64,000 nucleotides of DNA from Lucifuga dentata (GCA_014773175.1 VXCM01001539.1:62001-126000), one strand, 5' to 3'. Shown: positions 47,461 to 59,091, counted from the first letter of the stretch. Program-made: numbers and translations. The notes: a model not told the origin generated them from the sequence alone.

Positions 47461-49568
47461 GGGGTATATGAATGTGTCTGAATTGTTGGAACTTAGCATA
47501 CCCAAGCCAAGAGTTTTTACTTTCCAGGGCTGAACCATTGTTAACCTGACTTTAATTGAATCACTTGTGACTTTACTGTAGGTTATGCTGCATTGTACTT
47601 GGAAGTTGAAAAAACCAACATCCAACATGGAAAAGTGCAATGGATTGGTCATTCAACTCATTCCCAGTTGGACTCTCCACCTTACCCAACATATCTGACA
47701 TAAATATCTAACATTTTATAGTTGTCAAGTTTTTTGTAGTTTTTGACGTATTGTACAGCTGTTAAAACTCTATTTTTGCTGTATGACAGTCAGCAGGCAT
47801 GAATCTAACTCACCAGCAGACACGTGACAGGATATCCCAAAGTTACTGCACTTGACTCTGGGTGGCTAATGCTGGAGGTCTGCAATCATAATGTTGTTCT
47901 ACTTGAAATCATCATGGAAGATCCCAAATGACTCCAGGTGGCATAATACCTTGGCTAATACACTTTCATGTTTGGACATGCTCAGCTACCTACATAAAGA
48001 ATGAATTTGCACTCAGTTTAATTTGAACAAGTATGCACTATAAACTGGGACTTACACAGTGGCAACTTGTAAACCAATATATTCACAAGAGAATAGAGAA
48101 GACTGGAGAAGACAATACAAAATACCTGGTGGACAATTAGATGAATCTCCAGGCCACTGCTTGGTGTCGTTTAAATGGTGCCGGGCCACCTCATGAACAC
48201 TCATGTCCAGAGGGTCAAACTCGAGACGTGTTAATGAAGGCATTCATGTGGATCCAGAGTTTGCCGCTTCTGGAGGATTTTGATCTGTGTCAGATGTAAA
48301 AGGTTTAACTTTTATAATAAATCCCTCTGAAAACAGGCCCAGTGTGGACTAGAGCTATTAGCTAAAAGACGATATTTCAAAAATATTTTAGTGAGTGAAT
48401 TCCATCAAAAACTTAGACAGTGTCTGTTTTACCTCTGATTCAGGACTTTGCTAGCTAAACTAGCATAGCTTAGTATTGTTTCTGTTGATTTATTTCTGTG
48501 GTAGCAGAGATATCTAATTGTCTTATCAAAGTTAAAATTCAAAAGGTTTGATTCAACATATTTAACTTTCATTTCTCAAACACTTTCATTTGATTGCATC
48601 AAATAATTACATTTTTAGCTTATTTTGTTGTTTAATGACTTTTACATAAATTTAAGGAATATGACACAAATACAGCAGGGTCTCAGCATGGCTCTTGGCA
48701 TCTTGAATATGAATGAAATAATGTCTTTGGGATGTTTGGGAAGTGTTTTCTTTGCTCCAGGTACTTTTCTGCCACAGGAGGACCTGGCCCAAACACTCGT
48801 GTCTCTTGATGAAGATGAACCTTGCAGTCTCCCGTATCTTTNCAGGAGGACCTGGCCCAAACACTCGTGTCTCTTGATGAAGATGAACCTTGCAGTCTCC
48901 CGTATCTTTCTGGACCATTTATCATTCCCAAAATTTCCTCAGCTGCAGTGAGTTTTGCAAAACTTCATTCATTGGTTACTCCGCAGCACAATGCGAAGAA
49001 TAGTGTGTATATATATATATATATATAGTATAATATAGTGCTGAAGTAATTTTGTAATCAAAGAAAGAATGACATTTTTCCTGTTCATGTTCAGCTGTGG
49101 CCACAGGCAGGCATCGCATTGGTGTTAGTGTGACTGATCCCTGGACTAATGATGTCTTGGAGAGAAGCGAAGGCTGACATTTCCAAATGGGAAAATCATC
49201 GGTGCGTAGCCGACACTCCTACGTGGACGTAGATGAACCTTGCAGTCTCCAGTGTCTTTGCTGTGAAGTGAGACATAGTTCCAGACAATGTATGTTCTTC
49301 CCTCATTTATCTTGAAGTCACTTTCAAAATCATATTAGGGAGTCCATATGTTTAATCATGATGTTTGTCACAAATACTAGGCTTTGGCGTTCCTTGTGCT
49401 TGTGGGGCAAGAGAGCTCTGGAACCATCTTTAGAGGCATTTGTTGAAACTTGTCCTTTTTTCTGGATAGAAGAATACAGGTACTGGCTCATGTGAGTTGA
49501 AGTAGATATAGTAACTCAGAAGTAACTCATAAACATGTTTAAAGCTCCCCTGAAACTATGTGTCTTTA
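47461..49568. other. Intergenic sequence, no gene seen
   Basis: No exon recognised. Contains one assembly duplication (48775-48909). A diverged partial copy of the duplicated sequence (GATGAACCTTGCAGTCTCC) lies at about 49231, so that segment is itself a dispersed or local repeat. Confidence 0.5.
48775..48909. other. Single-N join flanked by exact 67-bp direct duplicates
   Basis: 48775-48841 recurs exactly at 48843-48909 around one N at 48842. Probable unmerged contig overlap. Confidence 0.9.
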
Positions 49569-49952
49569 TACAGGCAGTCCCTGGGTTACGAATGAGTTCC
49601 GTTCCCATGGCTGTTCATAAATTGGATTTGCACGTAAGTCGGAACAGTCACATAAAGTGTGTATCTAGATATATTTTACTTAGGTGTGTATCTAATGTAT
49701 ATATTTTACCTTTCTATGCATAAGAAACATTAAAGAAACACTTCCAGATACCCTAAAACATAGTAAACAATAATACAGTACAGTAATAATAATAATTATG
49801 CAGCAGTTGTAGCAGCAGCAGTAGTGCGCCGTTCATTATTACGAGTCATTGTATGTAACTCAAATTTTTAATTTAATAGGCTTTATGGCGGTCTGTTCGT
49901 AAGTACGGGTTGTTCGTAAGTCAGACGTTCATAAGTCAGGGACTGCCTGTAC
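49569..49952. mobile_element. TA-flanked MITE (pogo/Tigger-like)
   Basis: TA then CAGGCAGTCCCTG at the left (49571-49583); CAGGGACTGCCTG then TA at the right (to 49952). About 384 bp with no ORF. The TA duplication and CAGG... termini fit pogo/Tigger-type non-autonomous elements. Confidence 0.75.
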
Positions 49953-50719
49953 TGCAATTTTCTGATGTTTGTTGTTTTTGCTAAAATATGTGGCATGAAT
50001 TTGCTAAACGAGTTGCTAAACTGCATCGACGTTATATTATCTTTAAGTCATAACTTTTAGTTCAGTGGATATGTGCAATAAAAGGGAGGAATCGTGCACT
50101 TTGTGATAAAAGCATAAAACTTTGCACACAGCTTAGGCATGCCTTTTAAAAGACTTATAGCTATAGGGACATTGTTGATTCATCCCAGAACAATAGCAGC
50201 AGCCATTTTTCAAAACGGCCACCCTTGGAAAAGCTTCTCTCATGGCACATATGCTACTCTGTGATTGAATCATTGCATTTATTGTTGTGTTTTGTCTAGA
50301 ATTAATCTATGGGGTTTATGAAACTGCAAGTTTTTATTTAAGTGCCTTTTTGTTTGTATAAACCCTATATAAGGGCTTGTTAATGCTTACATTCTTAGAC
50401 GTTTTCTATTTAAAAAGCATACATTTTAAAAAACTCCAAATGAGTAACCTTAATTAAAATTTAAGAACATTGTAAAATGTTACATTTTATGACTCAACCC
50501 ACATTTCATTTATTAATAAATTCAGTATTTTAAAAAACAAAACTTTAATGTATAAAATGCCTCTGAAAAGCCAGCCACTGCATAGCATGAATGGTTCTCT
50601 CATTTTTCCTCACACACGCACACACACACACATGCACACACATATACACACAGTATAATGCATATGTCAAGGAGCGTCTTGTGGACCAAACAACGCCCAT
50701 TGGCACCCCAATTAATAGG

Positions 50720-51690
50720 CATTTTTTCTCTCTTTAGTCATCCTCCAGTGTTTGAGAAGTCAAGAAGTCAAATGCTGGTATATTCACTAAGGAATGACTG
50801 CAGGCTCTACATTGGATCACAGATAAGGAGTGGCAATTTAGATGAGTCCTTTGAGCATGACAACCAGGCTTGGCCACCAGCCTTGTCAAGCATGGTTAAC
50901 ATGAGAACAGGGAAAAAGTCAGACCTTGTGAAATGTTTAGAAAATCTGACCTCTTCATACCAGAAAGCACCAAAAGTACAAGTCACTATGCTTGATGGAC
51001 CAACCATTGTGAAAATGTTGAAACCAATCCATCCCTCCACATTTGCTGAGTATACATCGCAAGTATTCCTGCCATACATATTTTACCAGTTGCAGCATGT
51101 CCACAGAATAGACGTTGTGTGGGATGAGTACTTTCCAGACAGCCTAAAGGCAGAAACATACCAAGAGGGGGAAAAGGGGTGTGGAGATGTGTTGAAGCCT
51201 CTACTTCTATTTCAAGAAACTGGCAGGAGTTCCTATGGATCAGTGCCAATAAGGTAGAGTTATTCTCCTTCCTGACAACTTGCATTATAGCCACTAGCAG
51301 TGAGAAGGAAGTTATAAGCACACACCACACTGAAGTTCTTTGTACTAATGCCTGAGACCTATGAACTCTTGCTCCATGCACCCACGAGGAGTCCAACACA
51401 AGAATCATGCTCCACTTGGCAGATGCAGTGAGCCAAGGCTACTCAGAGGTTGCCATCAGATGCCAATGTAGTGTTGACTATCACATGGGTCCAACGTCTC
51501 AAACTCAAGGAACTGTGAATTGATTTTGGTACTGGAAAACATTTTCAGTACTTATCAGCCCATGAAATGGCAAGAGCACTTGGTCCTGAATGATGCATTG
51601 CTCTGCCCTTGCTTCATGCTTTCACTGGGTGTGATACTGTTCATTCTTTGGAGGAAGAGGCAAGAAGAAGCATGGGACACCTTGAAGGTG
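50720..51690 (+). pseudogene. Broken ORF of a multicopy HAFTGCDT family (PIN/XPG-like)
   Basis: Readable pieces: RLYIGSQIRSGNLDESFEHD; KVQVTMLDGPTIVKML; EYTSQVFLPYIFYQL; IDVVWDEYFPDSLK; then after a frameshift near 51180, ISRNWQEFLWISANKVELFS and EVISTHHTEVLC; then in another frame HEESNTRIMLHLADAVSQGY, IDFGTGKHFQYLSAHEMA and LLHAFTGCDTVHSLEEEA. From memory, proteins with EEADTRI...HAFTGCDTVSSF are highly multicopy and unnamed in fishes and marine invertebrates. The spaced acidic residues resemble PIN/FEN nucleases. At least two frame changes and three stops show this copy is dead. It lies between the long TIRs. Confidence 0.6.
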
Positions 51691-51727
51691 TGGTAGAAAT
51701 TCTTCTTAATAAAGGCTCAACAAAGTG

Positions 51728-52430
51728 TCCCAAGTGTAATCCCTCGATAGTTGGAACACACCCTCCAGTCCCCCCCCCTTTTTAAAAATGGGGACCACCA
51801 CTCTGGTCTGCCACTCCAGGGGTACTGACCCAGACCTCCATGCAATAGGTGTGTCAACCATGACAGCCCCACAACATCCAGAGACTTCAGCATCTCAGGT
51901 AGGATCTCGTCCACTCCCGGTGATTTACCACTGTGGAGCTTTTTAACTACCTCAGTGACCTCCACCAGGGAGATGGCCTCAGATCCACCTGAGTCCTCCA
52001 TCTCTGCCTTCCCTGTGGAGGAACTCCTTAACCAGGCTTCCTCAAAGTAGTCCTTCCACTGCCCAACAGTGTCCCTAGTCCGGGTGAGTAGCTCTCCACC
52101 CTTGCTGCAAACAGCTTGAGCCATGGACCCCCCCANCCCCACCCACCACTCCCCGAGTCATATGACAGTTTGTCAGAACAGCTTTGAGGCTGATCAAAAG
52201 CCATTTTCCATGGCCTCCCTAAACTCCTCCCACACCCGTGTTTTTGCCTCTACAACCACTGAGGCTGTAGTCCTTCTGGCCTGCTGTACGTGTCAGCCGA
52301 TTCCAGAGTCCCCTGTGCCAACCAGGCATGAAAAGCCTCTTTCTTCAGCCTGATGGCTTCCCTCACTGTTGGTGTCTACCAGCGGGTGCTTGGGTTGCCG
52401 CCACGACAGGCACCAACAAGCTTCAAGGTA
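51728..52430 (-). mobile_element. LINE reverse-transcriptase fragment inside the TIR element
   Basis: The minus strand reads WKDYFEEAWLRSSSTGKAEM, LVEVTEVVKKLHSGKSPGVD EILPEMLK and NYRGITLG: the N-terminal part of a non-LTR reverse transcriptase (SGKSPGVDEI...SNYRGITL is typical of fish L2/RTE-like LINEs). It stops abruptly at about 51728 and is open only in part. One N (52136) interrupts it. Confidence 0.7.
52136..52136. other. Single-N assembly join in a C-rich run
   Basis: One N within CCCCCCCANCCCCACCC; probable low-confidence join or homopolymer gap. Confidence 0.65.
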
Positions 52431-52677
52431 AGATGACATGTTAAGTGAAATGAAATGTCAAAAACAAAAATTATGTTACTCTAAAAGTTCCTTTTTACCC
52501 ACTTTTACATGCTAATGTCACTACCAATGGTGGCCATTTTGAAAATGGCTGCCATCTTGGCTACGAGTCAAATTAGCAATGGCCCTACAGCTAAAAAAAT
52601 CTTTTTTTTTTGAGGTATTCTAACAGTGTGCCAAATTTCATGCTTTTATCACAAAGTGCACGATTCTTTCACATATC

Positions 52678-54364
52678 TATTAGACTCTTTATTCCACTTT
52701 GATTTTTGCTGTGCTCGCATGTTCTCCTTCCACATGGAAAGACTGGATGAGACACAGGCTCCAAAAGGACAAATGTTTTCTAAAATTTCTTTTATTTTCT
52801 TTCTGTAAATGTAAAAAACAAACAAACAAAAAAGATTTCATAATTGTTTTTACTGTCAAATATAAATTTTTCTGAATCCAGTTCTTGCCTTTGCAATGGA
52901 AATGATTTTCTTTTCTTCAATTATCGTCATTGTTTTCTTCTTTTTTTTGGATTATTTAATTTTTCATACATGACTTTATTACTCACTTCATTATTGATTA
53001 AATATAATTTCAGTTTATTTTCTCGTTTCGATGTAGATGCTCCCCATATGCTGTCAGGCATCATGAGTGACCATGAGTGGGAGTTTGTTCCATTTCATCA
53101 TTCCAAGGTTAGAAATAATTTTCCCTCAAATGTACAGTATTCTTTCCAGTGAAATGGCCTGATGTTTGCCCTTTGAAGAGCTTTTCCAGAAGTTTTCATC
53201 AAAAAAGCACCAGAAAACATTTTCTCAGTTGTCTTTATGATGTGCAACAGTGATAGGGTCACAAGAAAAAATGCCTACTTGCCAAACAGGTCTGCACATG
53301 AGGTGATTTGACCTTAAAAAAGAACATACTGGTTACACTGGATAAACCAGATTGCTCTCCTTTGACTTAACATTCTAAGCTTGTGTCTAGAATCACAATT
53401 GCTCACATTGGAAATGCTCAGAATTGAAAAACTCATTCTACAAATCATTTGTAAATCTGATATTCTTCTCCCATGTTAGTATATCTGCAATTATGGCTTC
53501 ACTTTCTGCTTGTCCACAGCTAGTCTGTAACTTGTGCTGCCTACACAAATTCAGCCACACAACCTTTGCTACTCATACAAAGGCTCATCTAGGCTATGGG
53601 ATAGCTGTGTCAGAACCCAAAGTGCAAACTATGCATTTTATCACTACTGCTGAAGTGTTTCAGTTTACTGGAATAGTTGCTCAACCTTCACATTGCATGG
53701 TCAGCGTCTGGCTCTGTGTCTTGGTGTGATTTGGGAGATTTGCAATGATCATTCCCAATGCTCTCATTTGCTACCCAATTTGCTTTAAAGGCACACAGAG
53801 CTCTGACACAAAATGATTGCAGCAATTATTGCATTTTAACTGTGCACAGATGTCTGAGCAAAATGCAGCTATGTCTGAGACAGAGGCAAACTATTTTTGT
53901 TTGCCTATTGACTGGAGCATCATCATCTGAAGACGTCTTTCCCACTCAGATAAACTCTCTCCTAACATCTTGTTTAGACTGAGCAGAGAGACATGCAGAG
54001 CAGAATTCTAAGATATAAAACACACACCAAACTATTTCATATACATTTAAATATAATGGAATCCAACACGAACTCCAGCCTCCAAAATGACAATGGTCAC
54101 AGAGTTGAATCAATGCCTCATAGCATTGATTGTGATTTATTGTGGGGCTGATTGTTGGATTGCATTATCTCCATATATGAAATAACTCCACAAAATAACT
54201 CCACATCCCATGGTGAGATGGTGAAATGAAACACATTTAATTATCAATAAACTTTATATTTCAATTTATGAAATGTAGGAATAAGCCAGTTTTGAGCATA
54301 ACTGCAGCCATATACATTAGTCCTACAGATTATGTACATGATATTGCTGTTATAATATTATGAT
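52678..54364. other. Intergenic sequence, no gene seen
   Basis: AT-rich. Short open frames around 53424-53982 show no domain, conserved motif or splice structure. Confidence 0.5.
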
Positions 54365-55270
54365 ATTGCTGTTATGGGACTACACCAAGGATCAGCTCTG
54401 AGCCCCTTCTTGTTTGCTGTAGTGATGGACAGGCTGACAGATGAGGTTAGACAAGAATCCCCTTGGACTATGATGTTTGCAGATGACATTGTGATCTGTA
54501 GTGAGAGCAGGGAGCAGGTGGAGGAAAACCTAGAGAGGTGGAGATATGCCCTGGAAAGGAGAGGAATGAAGGTTAGCCGCAGCAAGACAGAATACATGGC
54601 TGTGAATGAGAGGGACTCAAGTGGAATGGTGAGGTTACAGGGAATAGAGATAAAGAAGGTGGAGGATTTTAAGTACTTAGGGTCCACAGTCCAGAGCAAT
54701 GGAGAGTGTGGAAAAGAGGTGAAGAAACGTGTGCAAGCAGGTTGGAATGGGTGGAGAAAAGTGTCAGGTGTGATGTGTGACAAAAGAGTCTCGGCAAGAA
54801 TGAAAGGAAAGGTGTACAAAACGGTGGTGAGACCAGCGATGTTGTATGGCTTAGAGACAGTGGCACTGAGGAAAAGACAGGAGGCAGAGCTAGAGGTAGC
54901 AGAGACTAAAATGCTGAGGTTCTCTTTGGGAGTGACGAGGATGGATAGGATCAGGAACGAGTACATCAGAGGGACAGCGCATGTTAGATGTTTTGGAGAT
55001 AAAGTCAGAGAGGCCAGACTGAGATGGTTTGGACATGTACAGAGGAGGGATAGTGAACATATCGGTAGAAGGATGCTGAGGTTGGAACTGCCAGGCAGGA
55101 GGCCTAGAGGAAGACCAAAGAGGAGATTTATGGATGTAGTGAAAGAGGACATGAAGTTAGTTGGTGTGAGAGAAGAGGAGGCAGAGGATAGGGTTAGATG
55201 GAGGCAGATGATTCGCTGTGGTGACCCCTGAAGGGAAAGCCGAAAGGAAAAGAAGAAAGATTGCTGTTAT
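54365..55270 (+). mobile_element. 5'-truncated RTE/Expander-like LINE with 11-bp target-site duplication
   Basis: ATTGCTGTTAT at 54365-54375 and 55260-55270 flanks an 884-bp insert. The insert encodes the C-terminal half of a reverse transcriptase: GLHQGSALSPFLFAVVMDRL, the catalytic FADD box, FKYLGSTV, RLRWFGHVQRRD and GRPKRRFMDVVKEDM, ending with CGDP and stop. The 3' end GGGAAAGCCGAAAGGAAAAG is typical of fish RTE-group elements. The frame is open for 285 codons, so the insertion is fairly young, but the endonuclease and N-terminal RT are missing. Confidence 0.88.
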
Positions 55271-55353
55271 AAGGACATGGAACAGACTTCAAAGCTAATG
55301 CAACAAAAGAAAAACAAGAATGTATGATATAAATTAAAATGTAATTTAAAAAA

Positions 55354-55975
55354 TTAAAGGATCATACTGGCGATTTTGTATCTTTGAGTCCAATAAATAC
55401 CACCCATATACAAGTTACATGACTGCCAACCATTTACCATTTTCCAAAACATAAAACTATAGTTTTTTTCATGTTATTTTGTCAAATCCCATAATGTTTC
55501 AATAATACTACTACTACTACTACTAATAATAATAATAATAATAATAATACAAAAAAATCAAAATAAAAAAAATTCTCTGTAAAAGCTGTTTTCTCCTGGA
55601 ACTATATTCCCTGGCAGAGATATACATTTACTTCCATGCACTTCCATGCACTTCAGTTCCATGTAGTTGGAAGTACTGTAAGTTAAGTAACTCTGACAAA
55701 AAGAAAACCAAAACAAACAAACAAACAAAAAAAGAAAAAAAAACAACCAGAAAACAGCATGTTGTTGGGGGTGATTATTTCAAGCACATTTCAAATGTCT
55801 ATATGTTGATTTTTGTAGCATACTGGAATGAACTGAAACCAATGGCAGATGGAAGGTAGGAAAAACTATTCTAACATTTACCGCTCCAGTAGTATGTTTT
55901 GGAAAATGGTTGGCAATATATGTGATTTGTATTTGTTGGACTCAAACATGCAAAATCACTGTTGTGCTCCTTTAA
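55354..55975. mobile_element. TTAA-family inverted-repeat MITE, copy F
   Basis: Bounded by TTAA at 55354-55357 and 55972-55975. Left arm AGGATCATACTGGCGATTTT, right arm ...GCAAAATCACTGTTGTGCTC. 622 bp, no ORF; internal TAC/AAT triplet runs. Confidence 0.8.
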
Positions 55976-56235
55976 ACAAAATAAACATGTTACTTAGTCA
56001 ACAAAATCAATCAGAGAAGGACAGGAACAGATTAAACAGATGAAACAGGACAGGTCTGCCACCATTCACGCCGGCTGCTCCAGTCTGAACATCAGGTTCC
56101 GCACAATTAAAGCTTTAAGAGTCATGCTGATACTAACCTAACATGATATATTTACATATGCGATATAACAGAACAACAACCAAATAATCTCTGTGGCTGG
56201 TGAGGGCAATGGAGTTCAAGCACCTGCAACATCTA

Positions 56236-56364
56236 CTACCTCCTTCATGACAGGGAGGCGGTGGCAGTAGTAGGTAGTAGTACAAATATGCAGTATGGTN
56301 CTACCTCCTTCATGACAGGGAGGCGGTGGCAGTAGTAGGTAGTAGTACAAATATGCAGTATGGT
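56236..56364. other. Single-N join flanked by exact 64-bp direct duplicates
   Basis: 56236-56299 recurs exactly at 56301-56364 around one N at 56300. Probable unmerged contig overlap. Confidence 0.9.
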
Positions 56365-56380
56365 TGTGTGTGTGTGTGAC

Positions 56381-56442
<62 letters not shown>
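56365..56442. repeat. (GT)n followed by (GA)n microsatellite
   Basis: GT run to about 56378, then about 28 GA units at 56387-56442, 120 bases before the putative slc1a2 first exon. Confidence 0.95.
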
Positions 56443-56446
<4 letters not shown>

Positions 56447-56559
56447 GCACGGTATAGGCTGCATCTTCAACCAACAGGAACTGGCATTCCCATGCAGAAG
56501 AGACAAAGAGGGAGGAAACGGGCGGAGGTGGGAGGGGGAGTAAAGCGGCAGCGAGTGAG

Positions 56560-56772
56560 GTGAGGCAGAGCTCATTCAGCGGGATCGTTGAGCTGCGGAG
56601 CTCCTCGGATTTTACTGAGTGAAAATCCTCCGTTTGGTGTGTGAAGCGCTCCTGATTTGGATCGCTTTTGCGCCCTGCAGCTCGCCGTGGCTGAGCCTCT
56701 CTGAAGCGGAGGAGACCAAACCCTGCAAGGGGACAGCACCAAAAACTTTTCTCATCGTGGTTTTGAAAAAAG
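56560..56772 (+). other. slc1a2: Probable non-coding first exon of slc1a2 (5' UTR)
   Basis: A GC- and CpG-richer, ATG-free stretch ending in the donor AAAAG|GTGAGA at 56773. It lies downstream of pamr1 in the same orientation, where vertebrate synteny places SLC1A2, the glial glutamate transporter EAAT2. No coding exon of slc1a2 is visible to the end of the window, which fits that gene's very long first intron. The assignment rests on position and the splice site only; the 5' limit is approximate. Confidence 0.4.
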
Positions 56773-56844
56773 GTGAGATGCACTTTTGTTTTTAATTCAA
56801 CGCGCAGATTATGGCTTATTTTTTTATTTATTTTTTTTTTTTTT

Positions 56845-56845
56845 N
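56845..56845. other. Single-N assembly join in poly-T
   Basis: One N between two T homopolymers. Confidence 0.7.
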
Positions 56846-58729
56846 ATTTTTTTTTTTTTTATCTTTATCGTTGCTCATCATCATCATATGGATAGAATGC
56901 CACAATATTCAGTTAAGAAACGAAAGAAAGAAGATGCACTATGATTTTATATTGATGCAGCAGTTTGTTGATCTCCATTAATTGAACTTGAACTATTTTT
57001 GTTTGCCTATTATTTATATATATTCACTTGTAGGAGTGAGTCCTGCAGCGCAGACAAACGTCATCAAAACGATCGCGCTGCAAAGTTACATGGATAAACG
57101 AAACAGCCGCTTTTACGCACACCTTTGATTTGTTCGAGATCGATTATTTTAATCCAGCGATAAATTTACGTGCGTTTCTGTGCATGCTTGTTTAGGCAGC
57201 AGCACTTTGGTGGTAATATGCAACCTTTTAGCTTTTGGTGATGTTTACCTGCTGGTTATTCGAGCAAAAAGCAGCTTTCTCCAAACAGATCTGCAGCTTT
57301 GCTCGAGCCAGTTGCGCGCAACGTCTCCATCTTCAGCTTGACTGCTTTAAAGAGAAGTTGCTCATGCTTTTAACACTGTTTAGACTGACGATGACTTCTA
57401 CAAACAAACAGATATAAATGCACTAGAAGCTTTTAGAATAGCCCTTCTTGGCACGATGATGAGCGCAGTTCAGCTTGTTAAAGAGTGCATGATGTCAAAT
57501 AGATGACATTAAATGAGAGAGTTGTAACACCAGTTTGCATAAGGCCTCTGGACTGTGAAATGCAGAGTGTTTGCTGGTACAAGTGTTGCTTCACTTTCTT
57601 TATCCTGTAGTCCTAGAATTATGAATGGTTCCATTGAATATCTTTTCTTTTACAACTGAACGCATTTTATTATGAAAAATTGTGTTATGTATGACAATAA
57701 AATGTGGGAAAATAGCAGTTGAACCCTGTACTCTGGCCATCCATCTCTTGAACCAATCGCCAGCCCTTTCACTCTTCCTCTGCAAAACCACAGCAACACA
57801 GGCTTTTCCAATAGCACCATCAATGTCACCATGGAAACCAACAGTTGGTCGCCCTCAGCGTTGCTCTTGGATTGTCATTTGAAAATGTGTCCAGGATTTA
57901 TTTGCTCAAGGTTCTTTCTGTCAACAGCAGATTGATTGATGCAGCCTGGATGAGGTTGTTCTTCTGCTGAGTAGAGATATGCGCAGATGGATGTGTTATC
58001 TTCCACTGCTGGTCCTGCTGAGGGAAACAGCCTGTAGTTTGTGCTTTATGTCCCAGGGATGGGATCTGATAAGGCCTCTGCATTCAGGGTAATTGGTGGG
58101 AGAAGCTGTAAAGGAAAGTGTCCATGCAGCTAATCCGTTTTGTCCTTTTCCCAGAGGCTATCCCCTAAACAACTGTACTGTGGCATTTGCTGCCTACATG
58201 AATGAATACACACAACATGCATTCAAGGCAAGCACATCATATGCTGAAAGGCACAATCACTCATTTAATATAAATGTGCATATCCTGAATCTGTATGGGG
58301 GTTGCTTTTTTTCAGACCTACAATATCTGACAGTGTTTGATTTTGGCTGCATGCTGTGAAGTGCAGCTAAAACAACCAAGTAGCATTATTGAGGATTCGC
58401 ATCCGAAATCAAGAGAATTCTGTTTGGGGCACATTATGCACATATTTAGTGCATAATATTTAGTCTATATTTGTTTCGAGAGAGTAGTGATCTTAATATC
58501 AAAGAATTTATGCAGTCGTTTTTATGTGGAATGTTTACTTACCTGGATTTGTCAGAACTTAATCAAAAACAGAATTACTCCTTTGCCTTCAAGCTTTATT
58601 CTGTGTCTTTCTATGCAGAATATTCCACAGTAAAGGCATTTCTCCAAGTCTTTTTGCTTGATTGGCAAGTGTGCTGTATCATTCAAAAGTTATGTGAGCT
58701 AATAAAAAAGTCTGGCTGGATTACTGGAA

Positions 58730-58794
<65 letters not shown>
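58730..58794. repeat. (ATT)n microsatellite
   Basis: About 21 ATT units without interruption. Confidence 0.95.
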
Positions 58795-59091
58795 CTGTGT
58801 ACATATCCTGGAGCCTTGCCCATATCCAGGTGAGTCAGAATCATATTTCTCACAATCTATTATCTTAACCATCTGTGAAGACATGTTGGTTTAATTAGGA
58901 TAGACATCACTCAAAGTATTTAGGGCAGAGTTGCTGTTTAGATGCACGTGTGTGTGTGTGTGTGTGCCTCTGTTTAATAGGCTTTGCTATTGTGAGAGTC
59001 ACACAGATAGGAGGAGGGTAGATGTTGAGGGTTAAGAAACGTGGAAAGGAATAGGTACTTGTCATAATGCTTGTCAAAAAAAAAAAAAAAA

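Larger units (their letters stand above)
50068..52677. mobile_element. DNA-transposon-like element with ~155-bp terminal inverted repeats
   Basis: The left arm 50068-50228 and right arm 52524-52677 are imperfect inverted repeats. A 25-bp core (50091-50115 versus 52640-52664; CGTGCACTTTGTGATAAAAG within it) is exactly inverted. Similarity continues inward through GGCCATTGCTAATTTG-like and CAGCCATTTTCAAAATGGCC-like tracts. Between the arms lie a decayed plus-strand PIN-like ORF (about 50.72-51.69) and a minus-strand LINE fragment (about 51.73-52.43). The exact termini and target-site duplication are not resolved. Long TIRs plus a nuclease-like ORF suggest a once-autonomous transposon; Academ-type elements, which carry XPG-like nucleases, are one candidate. 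Confidence 0.6.
55976..56559. other. Intergenic sequence with microsatellites upstream of the putative slc1a2 exon
   Basis: Includes an assembly duplication (56236-56364) and GT/GA repeats. May contain the slc1a2 promoter. Confidence 0.4.

Noticed and set aside
53424..53982. Two adjacent plus-strand open frames (101 and 74 codons)
   Set aside because: Cys- and His-containing but with no zinc-finger spacing or other domain; probably chance.
54358..55152. 264-codon minus-strand open frame
   Set aside because: Antisense shadow of the LINE reverse-transcriptase frame.
58471..58833. 120-codon open frame with a poly-Tyr run
   Set aside because: The tyrosines come from the ATT microsatellite; the remainder has no family resemblance.
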